A stretch of 64,000 nucleotides of DNA from Sarcocystis neurona (Eukaryota > Apicomplexa > Conoidasida > Eucoccidiorida > Sarcocystidae), in NCBI GenBank assembly GCA_000727475.1, contig KL647298.1:124001-188000 (forward strand), given 5' to 3'. Made by a program: the position numbers and the translations under genes. Shown one piece after another: positions 9,509 through 20,792 of this stretch (its first letter is position 1; every line of letters begins with the position of its first letter). The notes under the pieces were generated by a model. It was not told the origin of the DNA. It saw only the letters and a program-made list of their open reading frames with translations, and did no database searches.

Positions 9509-12500
9509 ATGACGCGTCCGGCTGCACTGCGTGTGGGGCAGCCTCCTGCTGCAGCAGCAGAACGTGGCGCGTTCTCGGCTGCTTTTTTGGTGACGGGAGC
9601 AGCAGCGGCAGCGACAGAGGCGGGTGCTACCGCGACGGCAACACCCGCAGCAGAACCCGCAGAAGAAGGCGCAGCAGCGAGAGCAGCAGAGGCAACACCA
9701 GCAGCGGAGAGAAGAGAAGAAAGGTCAGCGTGTGCCGAGACACAGACGTATTCGACAGAAGTGGGCAGCGAGTGTTTGCCCGTTTTCCACCACCCCACAG
9801 CAGCAACAGATGCGACAACAAGAACGAACGAAGACTCGGGGAGCCCCACCAATGTCACGGACAGCAGCGGCAGCAGCAGCAGCAGCGGCCGGAGCAGCGG
9901 CAGAAGCGGCAACAGCAGCGGCAACAGCAGCAGCGGCAGCAGCGACAGCAGCAGCAGTAGTAGCAACAGCAGCGACAGCGGCAGCAGCAGTAGTAGCAGC
10001 GGCAGCGGCAAGAGTCGCAGCAACAGCAGCTACTTGGCAGTAGCCGCAGGAGCAGGATGTGGGATAGCGGCGGCTACTTTGAGCAAGAACTCTCAAGCAA
10101 GCAGCAGGAGGAACAGCAACACTGGAGGAGGATCAGGCGCCGCAGCGACGGCAGGACATGAAGCAGCAACAGCAAGACGGAGGGGAGCGGCGGATGAGGA
10201 AACCGAGAGGACCGACTGCGGCAGAAGCAAACGCAGTGGTACAGGAGTAGCGGGAGCCGCAGCAGGTCAAGGCTGCAGCAACGCCAGCAGCGACGTTTCG
10301 TCTACAAGTGCTACAGCTGCAGTGAATCTTCAAAATTTGAACAGCAACAGTAGCGACGAGTCTGTGGGCACCTGCACAGAAGGTTCTGATGCGATGCTTT
10401 CTACCCGTACTGCTGCTGCAGTCTCTCCGCCGTCCCCCGCAGGTGCTGTCGCTCCACCAGCGTCTGCGCCTGCTGCTTTTGCTCCACTGCGACGCGTAGA
10501 TGTTCCCACTGCTACCCGTCCTGCTGCTGCTACTCCAGAAGGAAGCTCCACCGCTGCTGGTGGGGCAGCTGTCCAAGCTTGTGCGTTTGCAGAGGAAGGC
10601 GATATAAGGAGAAGTCTACTTAGTGCTGCGGAAGAGCGATGCGCTGCTGTCGCTGCTACAGCACCTCGTCAAGCAGCCGCAGCAGCAGTGGTTCCACCAG
10701 CAGTAGCAACAGCAGACGCCTCTGATTCAAATGCCAGAGCCGACACCCTTCCCGCAGAAGACGCGGCAGCTGCAGAGGGACCTGCCCGGCTTCCGCTTCA
10801 CGCATCTTCTTCAGCAGCAGCACCTGCAACGGCTGCAGCAACAGGAAGATCCACAGGAGCCGCAGGAACACCAACAGTGGCAGCAGGAGCGGCAGTAACG
10901 CCCGCAGCAGCAGCAGCGAGAACAGCAGCAGCAGTGGCAGGGACGCCAGGAGCAGCAGCAGGAACACCGTCAGCAGCAGCGGGAACACCAAGAGCAGCAG
11001 GAGGAACACCGACAGCAGCAGCAGGAACATCAACAGCAGCAGCGGGAACATCAACCGCAGCTGCAGGAACAGCAGCGGCAGGCACGGGGGCGAGGCGAGG
11101 AGGAGGTGGTCTGCGATTTTCGAGCGGTCGAGGAGCGTATGCGTCTTACGCTGCAGCAGCTGCAGCTCATCGGCAGAAAAGTGGGGGCGGGACACATATA
11201 CCGAACGCGCTCTCAAACACGGCGGCCGCCGCGGCTTCTCCCTCCCGTGCAGGGGATGCAGCTGCTGAGGCTGCTGTTTCTGCTTCTCCCGCTGAGGCTG
11301 CTGTTTCGTTGGCCCCTGGCAGCGCCGCCGCTGCTGGTGCTGCTGTTGGTGCAGCTCATGCTGCCGGGACTGCTTCTGCTGCTTCTCCGGGGGCGACAGC
11401 AACAGCAGCGGCAGGAAGTGCTGCAGAGACAGAGATCGCCGCACAAGCGGAGCAGCAACAGCAGCAGCCAGGGACAGGCGACGCCAGTACTCCTTCTATG
11501 GAGCCAGCAACATCCGTTGTACCTACCGGCGACGGCGAGACTGCAGCATCAGGAGCAGCAGGAGAAGCAGCAGCAGCAGCAAAGCGATGGTCAGACGCAG
11601 GAACGAGAGACACGCGTTCACCCGTTCCTGCTGCTACTGGGAAATCCGTTCCGGGAGCCGCAGCTGAGGCGGATGCTGCAATGGCAACGGCAGACGCTGC
11701 ACCAGCAGCAGCAGCGGACAAGGCAGCAGCAAGCACAGCAAACGACGCAGCAACAGCAGGAACAGCAGTGGTACCTCCACACAACACAGCACGGAGTTGG
11801 CCGGTAGCAGCAGAGGATCCTGCAGTGTTGGAGCGTCAGCAGGAACCGCACCAGCAACAACAGCAGCAGCATCGGAGAAGAAATTCTGCTGCTGCTTTTT
11901 CAGCGGAACAGTCAGGCGGTGCTGTTCGAGATTGCGCTGTTCCTGCTGCAGCAGTTGCCACCTCTCGCAGTCCGAGTGGGCAGCAGCACCAGCTCGTATT
12001 AGCTGCCGAGACAGCAGCAACTGCGTCAGCAGCACAAGAACCGAGCGGCCCAGCGCCAGCAGCAAGGGCGACAAGCGCAACAGCAGTACCGACAGCGGCG
12101 ACGCGGGAAGCAGCAACAGCAGCAGCTTTAGCAGCAGGAGGTAGAACCGAGGGGAAAACGACGCTTGAGCGGGCAGATGAAGGAGAAAGAGAAGCAGCAG
12201 CATCAGCGGGAAGTCCATCTTCGGCAGCCAAATTGAATTCTGGTGCATGCCCTGTCGCATCACCAGCAGCAGTCGCATCCCCGCTGCTGCCAGTAGCAGC
12301 AAGTACCTATCCTTCGGAACTATACGCCGTTGCGCCTGCTGCTGCGGCCCCACAGGTAGAAAAAGCTGCAGCTGCAGCAGGTCGCGGATCGGCTTCACTA
12401 TCAGAAGCAGCAGCAGCAGCAAGACCTGCGTCCGCTTCAGCAGGAACAGCAACAGGAGAAAGTCGGCCACTTGCAGACCGAGAAGCAGCAGCAGCAGCAG

Positions 12501-13390
12501 ACGAGACTGCGTTAGCAGCAGCAGGAGCTTCTTCGTGCCCAACACAAAGAGAAGAAGGTGGAGGACCAGGGGCAACGCCGGTGTTGCCTCTGACTACAGG
12601 AATGGCAACGACAGCAGTTCGAAAAGAAGCGGCCGCCTGCTGCGTTCAAGCAGCAGCCGCCGAGGGTGCTTCGTGTATGTGTGCGGCTGGAAGAGAAGAA
12701 GAAGCAACAGCAGCTCCGTCGTCGTCCGTATCAGCAGCAGGAGGAGGAGAAGCAGAAGCAGTCGCATCTCGTGTGCCTGCGACAGAACCAGGAAGAGGAA
12801 CAGGAGGGGAGGGAGGGGCCCAAGGTGCGTCTTCATTATCAGCAGCAGCAGGCGGTGCAGCTGCTTCTTCGTCAGCAGCAGCAGGAGAAGGAGGAGGAGG
12901 AGCGAGGTCGCTGCTGCTGCAAGGATTTGGTCGTGGAACAGGGCAGCGACGTGTGGTGGTGCTGCGTCGAGGAGCAGCAAATCTTGCCGACTTCGGCAGT
13001 GCAGCAGGAGCAGGTGCTGCGCGTGCTGCGGCTGTCGCTGCTGCTGCCTCTGTAAGCGGCAGCAGGGAAGCCAGGGAGCCGCAGCAGCAGCCGCAGCAGC
13101 TGCTGCATGGCCGAAGTGCTGCACCGCATGGCGGGGCAGCTGGCAGGAGCACCGCTGCAGCTGCAGCAGCAGCAGCAGGGAACGTTTCTTGGGGGGAAGG
13201 CTCTGCTGCTGCCGTTGCGGAAGGACAGTGGGAAGCGGAAGTCGCAGCCGCAAGCGGGAGCACGCCAGGCTCATGCAAAGGAAAAAAAGACGACGATGAG
13301 ACACTTGCTGCTGCTGCGACGCCTGGCGAATGTCCTTCTGCTGGAGCACCCGGAAAAGTGGTGAAAACTCTCGAAGAAAGGGAAAGAGAA
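9509..13390 (+). CDS. SUZ-domain giant low-complexity protein, exon 1
   Basis: First modelled exon of a putative RNA-binding protein. The ATG at 9509 follows an in-frame TGA at 9497-9499. The exon reads 1294 codons and is almost all Ala, Ser, Gly, Thr and Gln tracts from CAG/GCA triplets. The end is fixed by splicing: KTLEERERE at the 3' end is the first half of a SUZ motif, followed by a GTGAGA donor at 13391, exactly on a codon boundary. Its second half opens exon 2. About 130 residues earlier (near residue 1140) GFGRGTGQRRVVVLRRG resembles the C-terminal part of an R3H domain, which usually precedes SUZ, but the rest of that domain is not evident. An acceptor-like CAAG lies just before the ATG, so an upstream exon is possible. 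SUZ and R3H-SUZ proteins bind RNA in cytoplasmic mRNPs. Confidence 0.75.
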
Positions 13391-14139
13391 GTGAGAGACG
13401 CTGTCGTACACCTATGTATGTATAGGTTGAGACACGCACACGCACACACACACATACACGCATGCATAGACGTACATAATATATATATGAGTAAAACATT
13501 CGTATGTGTAAATGAACAAGAAGGAGAGAAAGACAAAACAGATGAATTAGATGGGGATTTCAAAGACGTACACAGAGGCGTGTTGGTTGGCGTGTTGCTC
13601 CCTTCTACGTAGACTTCTTCGTAGTATTTCCCACGTTAGTAGAGGAAATGCCCACGCAGGTACAACCCCCGCTACGGAGTGGAAGAACGACGGAAAGGCT
13701 CGCATGCAGCCCGTGAGGCTACCTTGCAAATTTATGTACATATGTACGTGTATATGTATATATATGTGTACACGTATATATGTATATAGATACACAGACA
13801 TGTATGAGTACGTTTAAAATCTACGTGTATCGCATAGGCAGATGTATGTGTGTGTTGGAGGAAGAAGAGTTTCACGTCTTCGAGAAAATGTCGGCAACGG
13901 GCTGTGCTGCGACTACCTCTTAGTTGTTAGAACTGGCAGACGTCTACGGCATGCACAACATATCTATATGTACGTCTCCGCCAACAAATACGGATGGAGC
14001 TTCCCGTGTATAAGCCGGTCTCGGGGTCTACGTATTCGTGTGTGTTTTATCCGTATACATCAACAAATAAATGCCAAGGCAGGTACACATGGGTATATAC
14101 CTCTCTCAACGTCTGCTGGGCGCCTGCATGGGTTACGTA

Positions 14140-14420
14140 AGCATACATATATGTATATATATGTGGGTGTGTATATGTCTAGAGTCTATACGCGTAGCTA
14201 CACATAGACGTAGACGTCCAAATATTTCGAGATGCATGTGTCCCTGACTGTGCGACGCCACAATATATATATATGTAGGTGTGTATACGATACAGAGCTG
14301 AGCACTGCTTGAGTGATATTGATATATGTGTATGTTTCCCTGAGTGTATTACGTAAAACTGTATATATGTGAGGGTGTGTATTCGATACGATGAAGATAG
14401 TCACTCCTTGAGAGACATTT
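14140..14420 (+). repeat. Diverged tandem repeat, period about 96-112 bp
   Basis: The segment TATATGT(G/A)GG(T)GTGTGTAT recurs at about 14155, 14267 and 14363, and TCCCTGA(C/G)TGT occurs at 14241 and 14337. Three degenerate copies inside intron 1 of the SUZ gene. Confidence 0.7.
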
Positions 14421-14603
14421 GCATGCGGACACGGGGCGTCTGTTCGGTAGTGTGTGTGTGTATATGCGTAGTAGCCACACCGTCCACCTTCATCACAGCG
14501 CATGTTCTGCTCTACGGGCAGGTGACCAGTTGCTTCTGCGCGTCTTGGTGGGGTTGCAGACGTAGTAGAGACGCTGTCCTCCTTTCAGAGGAGAACGGGG
14601 AGT

Positions 14604-14905
14604 AGCCGTGTTCGCGATCTCCTCGTGGGAGTGTGCGAAGTCCGTCTACACGTTGCGCTTTCGCGGTGTATGTACACCCCACCTACGTGGCGTCGTATGT
14701 CTTCGTCAGATGGTTCGAAGTCTGCGTGCGTACTTTGCGAAAGCGCAGTGTACGTACACCCTACACAGGTAGGTTCTCGTTTTCTCGTCAGGGTGCTCAA
14801 CGTGTATCTACACGCTGCGCGTTTGTGCAGTGTACGTACACCCGACAGATGTAGGTTCTCGTCTTCTCGTCAAGGTGTTCGAAGTGTCTGTACGTACACC
14901 GCGAC
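14604..14905 (+). repeat. 82-bp tandem repeat centred on a palindrome
   Basis: GTACACC occurs at 14672, 14754, 14836 and 14894 (spacing 82, 82, 58). Each copy carries a GGTGTAYGTACACC-like palindrome (14665-14678, 14747-14760, 14829-14842, and a partial one at 14888-14900), and copies share a following segment like CTCGTCA(A/G)GGTG(T/C)TC. The period is not a multiple of three and the block is intronic. Confidence 0.85.
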
Positions 14906-15464
14906 TGGGGGAGGGGGGCGCTGCAGCGCGTCTGTCCCTGTGGTGCGGGCAGGGCGGGTGTTGCCCTCTGCTGATCGACTGTTCATCCGCCGTCGTACAC
15001 AAATTTGCAACGACGTGCCTCCGGCTCCATAGGTCGAAGCCATATTCATCCGCCTGCGGTGTGCTACTAGGTTTTGCTAGGCTTCGTTATATGTGTATGT
15101 ATACGTATACGTGTACGTAGCTCTCGCTGTCGTCCTGCGGAGGTATGGATATACTAGACGCTGAGCTTGTATGTGTATGTGTCTGTGTCTGTGTATGTAT
15201 TTCCGCTTGGACCCAGCAGGCGACGGATGTGCGTAGATGTATGGATTTACACATCTTGTTCTTCTTCCTACCCCCTATATTCGTTTATCTATGCGTATAC
15301 ATATGTATTTGTACAGACGTATACACGTACAGACAGAGAGATTCAGGTAGGTAATTATAGATAGGGACGTAGGTACACATATACGCATGTATACGTATAT
15401 ACATGTGTTGTGGCTGTGCTATCCTACCGTGTTGTTGTGTAGTGTGTGTGGTGGTGTGTGCCAG

Positions 15465-16980
15465 TACAACGAGTTGCGGGCTCGGATTTTTGCGGCGGAT
15501 GGCAGCTCGTCTTCGGCTTCGTTGAGCAGCAGAAGTGGCTCTGCTGCGTCTTCCTCGCGTTCGTGGCGACGAGACGCAGGGGCAACGGGTTTTGCCCATT
15601 CGCCGTCTGCTGCTGCAGTTGGTAGGAGAACCACTGGCTCCAGAGGCGGAGGAGGAGGCGGAGCAGCAGTTCTAGGAAGAAGAAGAAGAAGCAACAGCAG
15701 AACTGCTGGCACTACTACCCCGCCTCCACGTATTAAAGGCCTGTCTCGTCATGCTGCAAATGATCACCTGGACCCTGCTTTTTCGCGCAGGGCCTTTCCT
15801 CCGCTTGCGGCCCCAGACGTGCAGCAGCAACAGCAGCAACGCATCTCTGTGCCGTCTGCTGGCGCTGCTGCTGCTGCTGTTCCTGCGTCTGTCTTCCAGC
15901 TAGCTAGCAGTAACCCGGGTCCGCCTGCCTATGGTGAGGGCGCAACGCCGGCAGCAAGAGGCTCAGCAGAAACGGCTTTTTCAGCAGCAGCGGGAATCGC
16001 AGGAACAGCTCTGCCAGAGAATACAGCAGCAGTGGGGAGGAAGAGAGAGGACGGGGTGGGTGGAAGATATGCAGCATGGGAGAGGAGGACACATGTCCCT
16101 CGCAGGAGCAGCTGGGGTCCTGGGCCTGCTGCCGAAGGAGCTGCTGCTGCAGCCTCGGAGCAGAACCAGCAGCAGCGCGCGCAGCCCGTTCCTGATGTTG
16201 CTTTGCTGCAGGAGCAGCAAACGTACTACTCGCAGTATCAGCAGCACCAGTCGACGTGGTCGCAGGAGCAGCAGCTGGCTTGGCAGCAACAGCAGCTGCT
16301 GCAGGAGCAAGCGTACTTGCAACCGTATCAGCAGCAGTACCAGCAGCAGGGGCTGCTGCAGGATCAGCAGAACTGGACCTGCTATTACGACAACTATCTT
16401 TCCTCAGGCCTGGCGTATGCTTCAGCTCCCCCCGCGCTTCTCAATGGCGTCGCCCTCTGCTCTGCGACAGCAGCTGCGTCTGTGCCTGCTGCGCACTACC
16501 ACCCTATAGCACAGCAGCAGCAACAGCATATGTACGTCTCAGGTTCTGCGTATGTCGCCCCTTCGTACTACACGAATGAAACGCAGTATCACCAAGCAGC
16601 AGGAACGGCTGCAGCGGCAACTGGGACCACGCCTTCCGCCGCTGCTGCTGCTCCTCCTCCTGTTCCTGCTGGTGCCACTGCTGGTGTCCCTGCTGCTCGC
16701 AACGTTGCGGTTGCCGCTTCAGCCTCTGACTACGGGAAAACCGATGCAGCAGCAGCCGCAGTCCCGTGGACGTCGGGTCCGCAGCAGCACCAACAGCAGG
16801 AGCAGTGTCAGCATGTGCCGCGGCGGTGGTCTTCGTGCGTTGCCGCTGCAGCAGCAGGGAAATTTCCGTCCCACGCCGATAGTGTCCGGCGATGCTCGGC
16901 AACCGAAGGAACCCCCTGCTCGTCGTCAGCCGCTGTTTTGCTCTCCTCTTCTCCGTCGTCCGACGGGTCTGCTGCAGCGG
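15465..16980 (+). CDS. SUZ-domain protein, exon 2 (SUZ second half, Gln/Tyr-rich)
   Basis: Begins with TAC directly after acceptor CCAG and continues exon 1 in phase. Across the junction the protein reads TLEEREREYNELRARIFA, a close match to the SUZ consensus (E-R-E-x-x-Y-x-x-A/L-R-x-R-I-F). After that come Ser/Gly/Arg-rich residues, then about residues 1540-1620 a Gln/Tyr-rich low-complexity stretch of the kind seen in mRNP-granule proteins, then Ala/Pro/Ser-rich sequence. It ends at 16980 before a perfect GTGAGT donor, leaving one base of the codon. The unspliced frame would instead run to a TAG at 17091-17093. Function in RNA binding is inferred from the SUZ motif. Confidence 0.85.
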
Positions 16981-17196
16981 GTGAGTCGTCCCACGACGCT
17001 GCTGCGCTGGTGATGGGCTCCTCGTCGTCTACTGCTGCCGTTGTTACTCGTGCTGCACGGCGTGAGGTGCCGCTGCTGATCCTGCTCTGGTAGCTTGCGT
17101 CTTTGCTGCTGCTGCTGCTGGTGATACGCCGTCTGCCGCGGCGACGCCTTTCTGTCCCTTGATCCTGCTGCTGTTGCTACTGCTTTTTACCTGCAG
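16981..17196 (+). other. Intron 2 of the SUZ gene (216 bp, phase 1)
   Basis: GTGAGT donor at 16981 and a pyrimidine-rich tract ending TTTTTACCTGCAG at 17196. The phase of the flanking exons matches (one base plus two bases give a Gly codon). Confidence 0.75.
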
Positions 17197-19035
17197 GTAG
17201 CTTTTCGTCGGAAGAGGGACCGTCAGTGTACAGCAGCAGCATCACCAGGAAAGGAGACGCCTGCAGGAGGAGCAGTATGAAGGCCGAGGAAGACTGCAGC
17301 AGCAGCAGCAACAGCGGGCGACAGAGAGACGCGGAGACCCAGGAGATGGGCCTTCACGGCAGCAGCGGCGGTCGACAAGGAACGAGGGGAGGTATGCATG
17401 AGGCTGTCAGCAGCAGCAGCAGCGAGATAGCAGCCTCGCATGCGGAGAAGTACAGCAGCTGCAGCAGCAGGAGAACAGAGGAAGGTGTCTGCCGCGGCAC
17501 TACCAGAAAGCTGCAGGAAGACACCTCCTGGGCTTGCACCAGCAGTTGCAGCCCACGCGTGTCGCTGCCGCTTGCTGCTGCTGCTGCTGAGGCAGGCGAT
17601 ATGGAGACGTGTCCGAGTCGGGCGCGGCCGGCCGCATGTGGATGGTGCGAGGCGAGCAGCGGCGGCACGGCTTGCTCGTCAACGTCTAGCAACAGCAACA
17701 ACAGCGGCAGCAGTGGAGGCGGACGCTACGGCCGCGACCGCGCAGTTGAGGCAGGGAGCAAAGCATTCGCAGGCAGACTTCCCCAGCAGCAGCAGCAGCC
17801 GCACCGCAAGCCTTTTTCGTATTCACGGGGCGGCGGCGGCGTAGGTTACCCCTACGGAGCTTCCAGCAGGCAGCAGCAGTTGCAGTCGCAGCCGCAGCAT
17901 CTCCAGCAGCAGCAGCAGTCGTACTGGCAGCAACACCAGCAACAGCTATACAGGCAGCAGCAGCAGCAGCGTTCGCCGCACCACCGGCATCCTCAAGAGC
18001 TCACCTGGCGGCAGCAGCAGCACGACTGGCGACAGCAGCAGCAGTCCCAGTGGCAAGAGCAGCAGCAGGAGCAGCTGCAGTGGCAGCAACAGCAGCAGCT
18101 CCACTGGCAGCAGCAACAGCAGCTGCAGTGGCAACAGGGGCTGCAGCAGACGCGTGCTGCATATGTGCCGCCTCCGCCCAGGGAGGAGGCAGCACCGCAG
18201 CAGCGGCGCACGTATTTCGCGCACTTTCAACGCAGCGGTGCCTCTGCAGGCGTCTCGCAGCAACAACATAGCTCTGCCGTCGACGCAGCAGCAACAACAC
18301 GGCAGCAGCTGCTTGCTTCTGCAGACACTGCAGCACAACGCACCGAGCAGCTGGAGCGGCACTGTTTTCCGAATGTTGCGGCGGAGCTGCAGCAGCAGCA
18401 CGTGCCGCGAAAGAATCCTCCTTTCGGCCGCAGCAGCAGCCGAATGAGGCAAGAGCGTCCATGGCAACAGCGGCTCGGGGTGACGCCTGGAGGCGGAGCA
18501 CCAGCAGCACGCGGACGAGAAGGACTTGACGCAGCAGCAGAAGATAGGAGATTCGAGTGTACCGCAGCAGCAGGAGTGACAAGCTTGGTGACGAGCCCCA
18601 CAGCAGCAGCAGCGGCGGGGGAGGAGCGTGTAGCACAAATTTCTTCACGTGCAGGTGGAGAGAACGCAGCCACAGCAGCAGGAGGGAACGTAGTAAGAAA
18701 TCTCCTTTCGGAGTCAGCTGCTTCTGCAGACAATGGCAGAGCTGCTGCTGATCGTGCAGTTGCACACGATAGCAGCAACTTGTTGTCAGCAGCAACTCTC
18801 GGCCGTTGCTGCTGCAGTTTGAGGGAACGCGGCAAGGTCCAGGAGTGCTGCTCGTGCTGCAGGGGGGACAGGAGAGAAACGAGTGATGCAGGTGCCGGAT
18901 ATGCGGGGGAAGAAGCTTCTCTGCTTCCCAGTTCTGCCTGCAGCAGCAGCAGCAGTTGCTCTTACGACTCCAGGACGCGTGTAGAAGAAAAAGACGAGAA
19001 AAAAAGCAGTGACTTCTCAAAGGCAGCGTCTCTCA
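17197..19035 (+). CDS. SUZ-domain protein, exon 3 (Gln/Trp-rich repeats)
   Basis: Opens after the TGCAG acceptor with two bases that complete the split Gly codon, and has no ATG near its start, as expected of an internal exon. It encodes about 612 residues: a Ser-rich start, a GRG/GGGGVGYPYG patch, then roughly residues 2030-2120 with repeated (L/Q)(H/Q)WQQQQQ units, then mixed Ala/Arg/Ser sequence with Cys clusters. The regular Gln/Trp periodicity suggests an aggregation-prone low-complexity region (inference). It is modelled to end at 19035 before GTGAGT at 19036. Without that splice the frame would stop after codon Val at 19187, with the stop at 19188-19190. Confidence 0.75.
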
Positions 19036-19267
19036 GTGAGTCCGCAGCAACAGCAACAGACTGTGTCTGGAGTCGGCCGTGCCTTCTACCCACGACGTGC
19101 GCGAACAAGAGGAGCAGCAGAAGCAGCAGCAACAGCGGGTTATCTCTGCAAATTTGTAGCCACCTCTCTGTCGCGACACGCACAGTGTAATTCGAAGAAA
19201 TATCAACGCAGCGAATGATCTGCTGCGGGTCTGGCGCAGACTTTTTTTGTTCTGGGTCTCGTAATAG
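19036..19267 (+). other. Proposed intron 3 of the SUZ gene (232 bp, phase 1)
   Basis: GTGAGT donor at 19036. A long T-rich tract (about 19240-19255) precedes the acceptor AG at 19266-19267. Phases agree on both sides. The alternative is read-through to the TAA at 19188-19190. Confidence 0.5.
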
Positions 19268-19419
19268 CACGTTTGTCAATCTCGAAACGACACTGCCTCG
19301 CGGTTGCTGCAGTTTTTGCTGCTGCCACTGGTGCTGATCCGCTTCCTGTTCGGTGGACCGACCAAGTCCCGTGGAGCGCCAGCAGCACGAGAACGCTGGC
19401 TGCGCTGCTGCAGGAGTAG
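19268..19419 (+). CDS. SUZ-domain protein, proposed terminal exon
   Basis: In the phase required by the GTGAGT donor at 19036 this region gives 49 codons of non-repetitive sequence, including PVRWTDQVPWSASSTRTLAA, closing with TAG at 19417-19419. The residue mix (hydrophobic, with Trp and Pro) looks more like protein than the surrounding triplet sequence. The total product would be about 2462 residues. If intron 3 is not used, this exon does not exist and the gene stops at 19190. Confidence 0.5.
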
Positions 19420-20418
19420 TGAACTGAAGCAGGGACCGCACGTGCTGCAGCAACACTGGAGTCAGTCGCCGGTGCAGCAGCAGCAGCAGCTAAAACAGCG
19501 ATACTGCGGGAACAGGAGAAGAATTCTCACCGTACGGGCAGTGAGTGTCGAGACACTTCTGGCAGCGACCCTCCCACAGCAGCAACAGCAAGGATGTGAG
19601 CAAGAAAATGTACACGTGTAACGTCTATGTATATATATGTGTGTGTGTATGTATGTGTGTGTATATGTATGTGTACGTTTGTGTATACGTGCGTGTATGT
19701 GTGTGTGCGCGTGTATGTCTATACGTGAATGTGTGTATATACATTTGTATGGATAAGTACGTATCAGCGTATATTTATATGAATATCCATATATTTGTTG
19801 TGTGTGTGGTTTGTGTGTATGTACTGGTTGGTGTGTATGTATATGGCGATGTGTGTGCGTGGTCTGTACTGACGTACGGAGTAGAGGACCACGGATGAAT
19901 TCGAGAGACTGCACTAGTCGAAAATGGAGAGTAGGTCAATGCGCATCCAGTGGAAGTCTTTTTATTTTTGTTCACGTGAAGCGTCAATAAGCAAGAGACA
20001 GACTCGTCTCATCGTCACCAGGAGGGCTGCTGGACGTGTCCGCCTGAGTGTGTAATTTTTGTGTGTGCACGTTACATAGGCAAACGAAGCTGCGCATATC
20101 CATAACGGAACCGTACGGAATTTTCGATGTACGTGGACGTCTTTGAATAAAGACAGTTGGGGGACGCACGCGTGAACTCACACATGTCTGGGTGTAGTTT
20201 TTCCATGAACTCGTACATGTCTGGATGCAGTTTTGCCACGAGTGCACGGCGGCCAAGAACGAGACAAGTTGAACAGAAGGATGCGGTAGCGCACGTGTGC
20301 GGGTGTGTGTCTTTGGACTCTGTGCAATTTTGTGTAGACGAATAATAAAGGAGCCAGACAGGCACAGAGGTGCGCGTGGACGCGTCTGACTTCAGCAGAG
20401 GGAACAGCAGCGCAAACA
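19420..20418. other. Downstream region with GT-rich microsatellite
   Basis: A CAG-rich tail to about 19600 gives way to GTGTAT/GTATGT runs at about 19618-19880. From about 19900 to 20418 the sequence is mixed, with no recognisable gene. Probably 3' UTR and intergenic. Confidence 0.5.
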
Positions 20419-20792
20419 CTACTGACGGTTGTGCGGTACAGAGGCTGCAGCGCTGCAGTGACTTCCTAGTGTCAGAGGCAATGGAGAGCTTTTCCGCTCT
20501 GGCTGCAGCCTCACCGAAGGCAACATAACACTAGCAACAGCACCACCAGTGAGAACAGTTTTAGCGGGAGGTGCCACCACAGGCGCGACTCCCTTAGCCA
20601 CAGCAGCAGCCGCAACAGCAGTAAGGATGATCGCACGAGCGGCACATCAGTCACTGCAGCACTCGCGCCACCAAACGGAGCAGCAGCACAGCGACAGAGA
20701 GCTGTTTGCCAGACGCGCACGAGGACACGTGCAGTAAGAGCGATACGCGCAACAGTTGTCACAGCCGCCGCTGTTGCCGCAGCAACTGCCAT
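20419..20792 (-). pseudogene. Candidate Ala/Val-rich hydrophobic coding fragment, frame-shifted
   Basis: On the minus strand two overlapping frames each read as Ala/Val-rich protein: the first from ATG 20792 (MAVAAATAAAVTTVARIALT), the second in another frame containing AKGVAPVVAPPAKTVLTGGA and ending with a stop at 20419. A shift near 20600 would join them. The hydrophobic start could be a signal or membrane segment. The plus strand is also partly open, so this may be an artefact of GC-rich triplets. Confidence 0.22.

Larger units (their letters stand above)
13391..15464 (+). other. Intron 1 of the SUZ gene (2074 bp, GT-AG, phase 0)
   Basis: Donor GTGAGA at 13391 and acceptor CCAG ending at 15464. 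The intron contains TA/CA microsatellites (about 13420-13810), a roughly 96-112-bp tandem repeat (14140-14420) and an 82-bp tandem repeat (14604-14905). The open frame of exon 1 runs on to 13612, but that extension is microsatellite. Confidence 0.75.

Noticed and set aside
9244..10023. Minus-strand 259-codon Leu/Ala frame
   Set aside because: Its N-terminal part is a shadow of SUZ exon 1. Only the 9244-9500 part was kept as a weak candidate.
10656..13563. Several 200-300-codon minus or alternate plus frames inside SUZ exon 1
   Set aside because: They are out-of-frame readings of the same triplet tracts and contain no domain. The SUZ motif fixes the true frame.
13391..13612. Extension of the long exon 1 frame past 13390
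   Set aside because: The tail encodes a CA/TA microsatellite, and the GTGAGA donor at 13391 plus the SUZ completion in exon 2 explain the end better.
14625..15032. 135-codon plus frame over the 82-bp repeats
   Set aside because: The period is not a multiple of three and the block lies in intron 1 of the SUZ gene.
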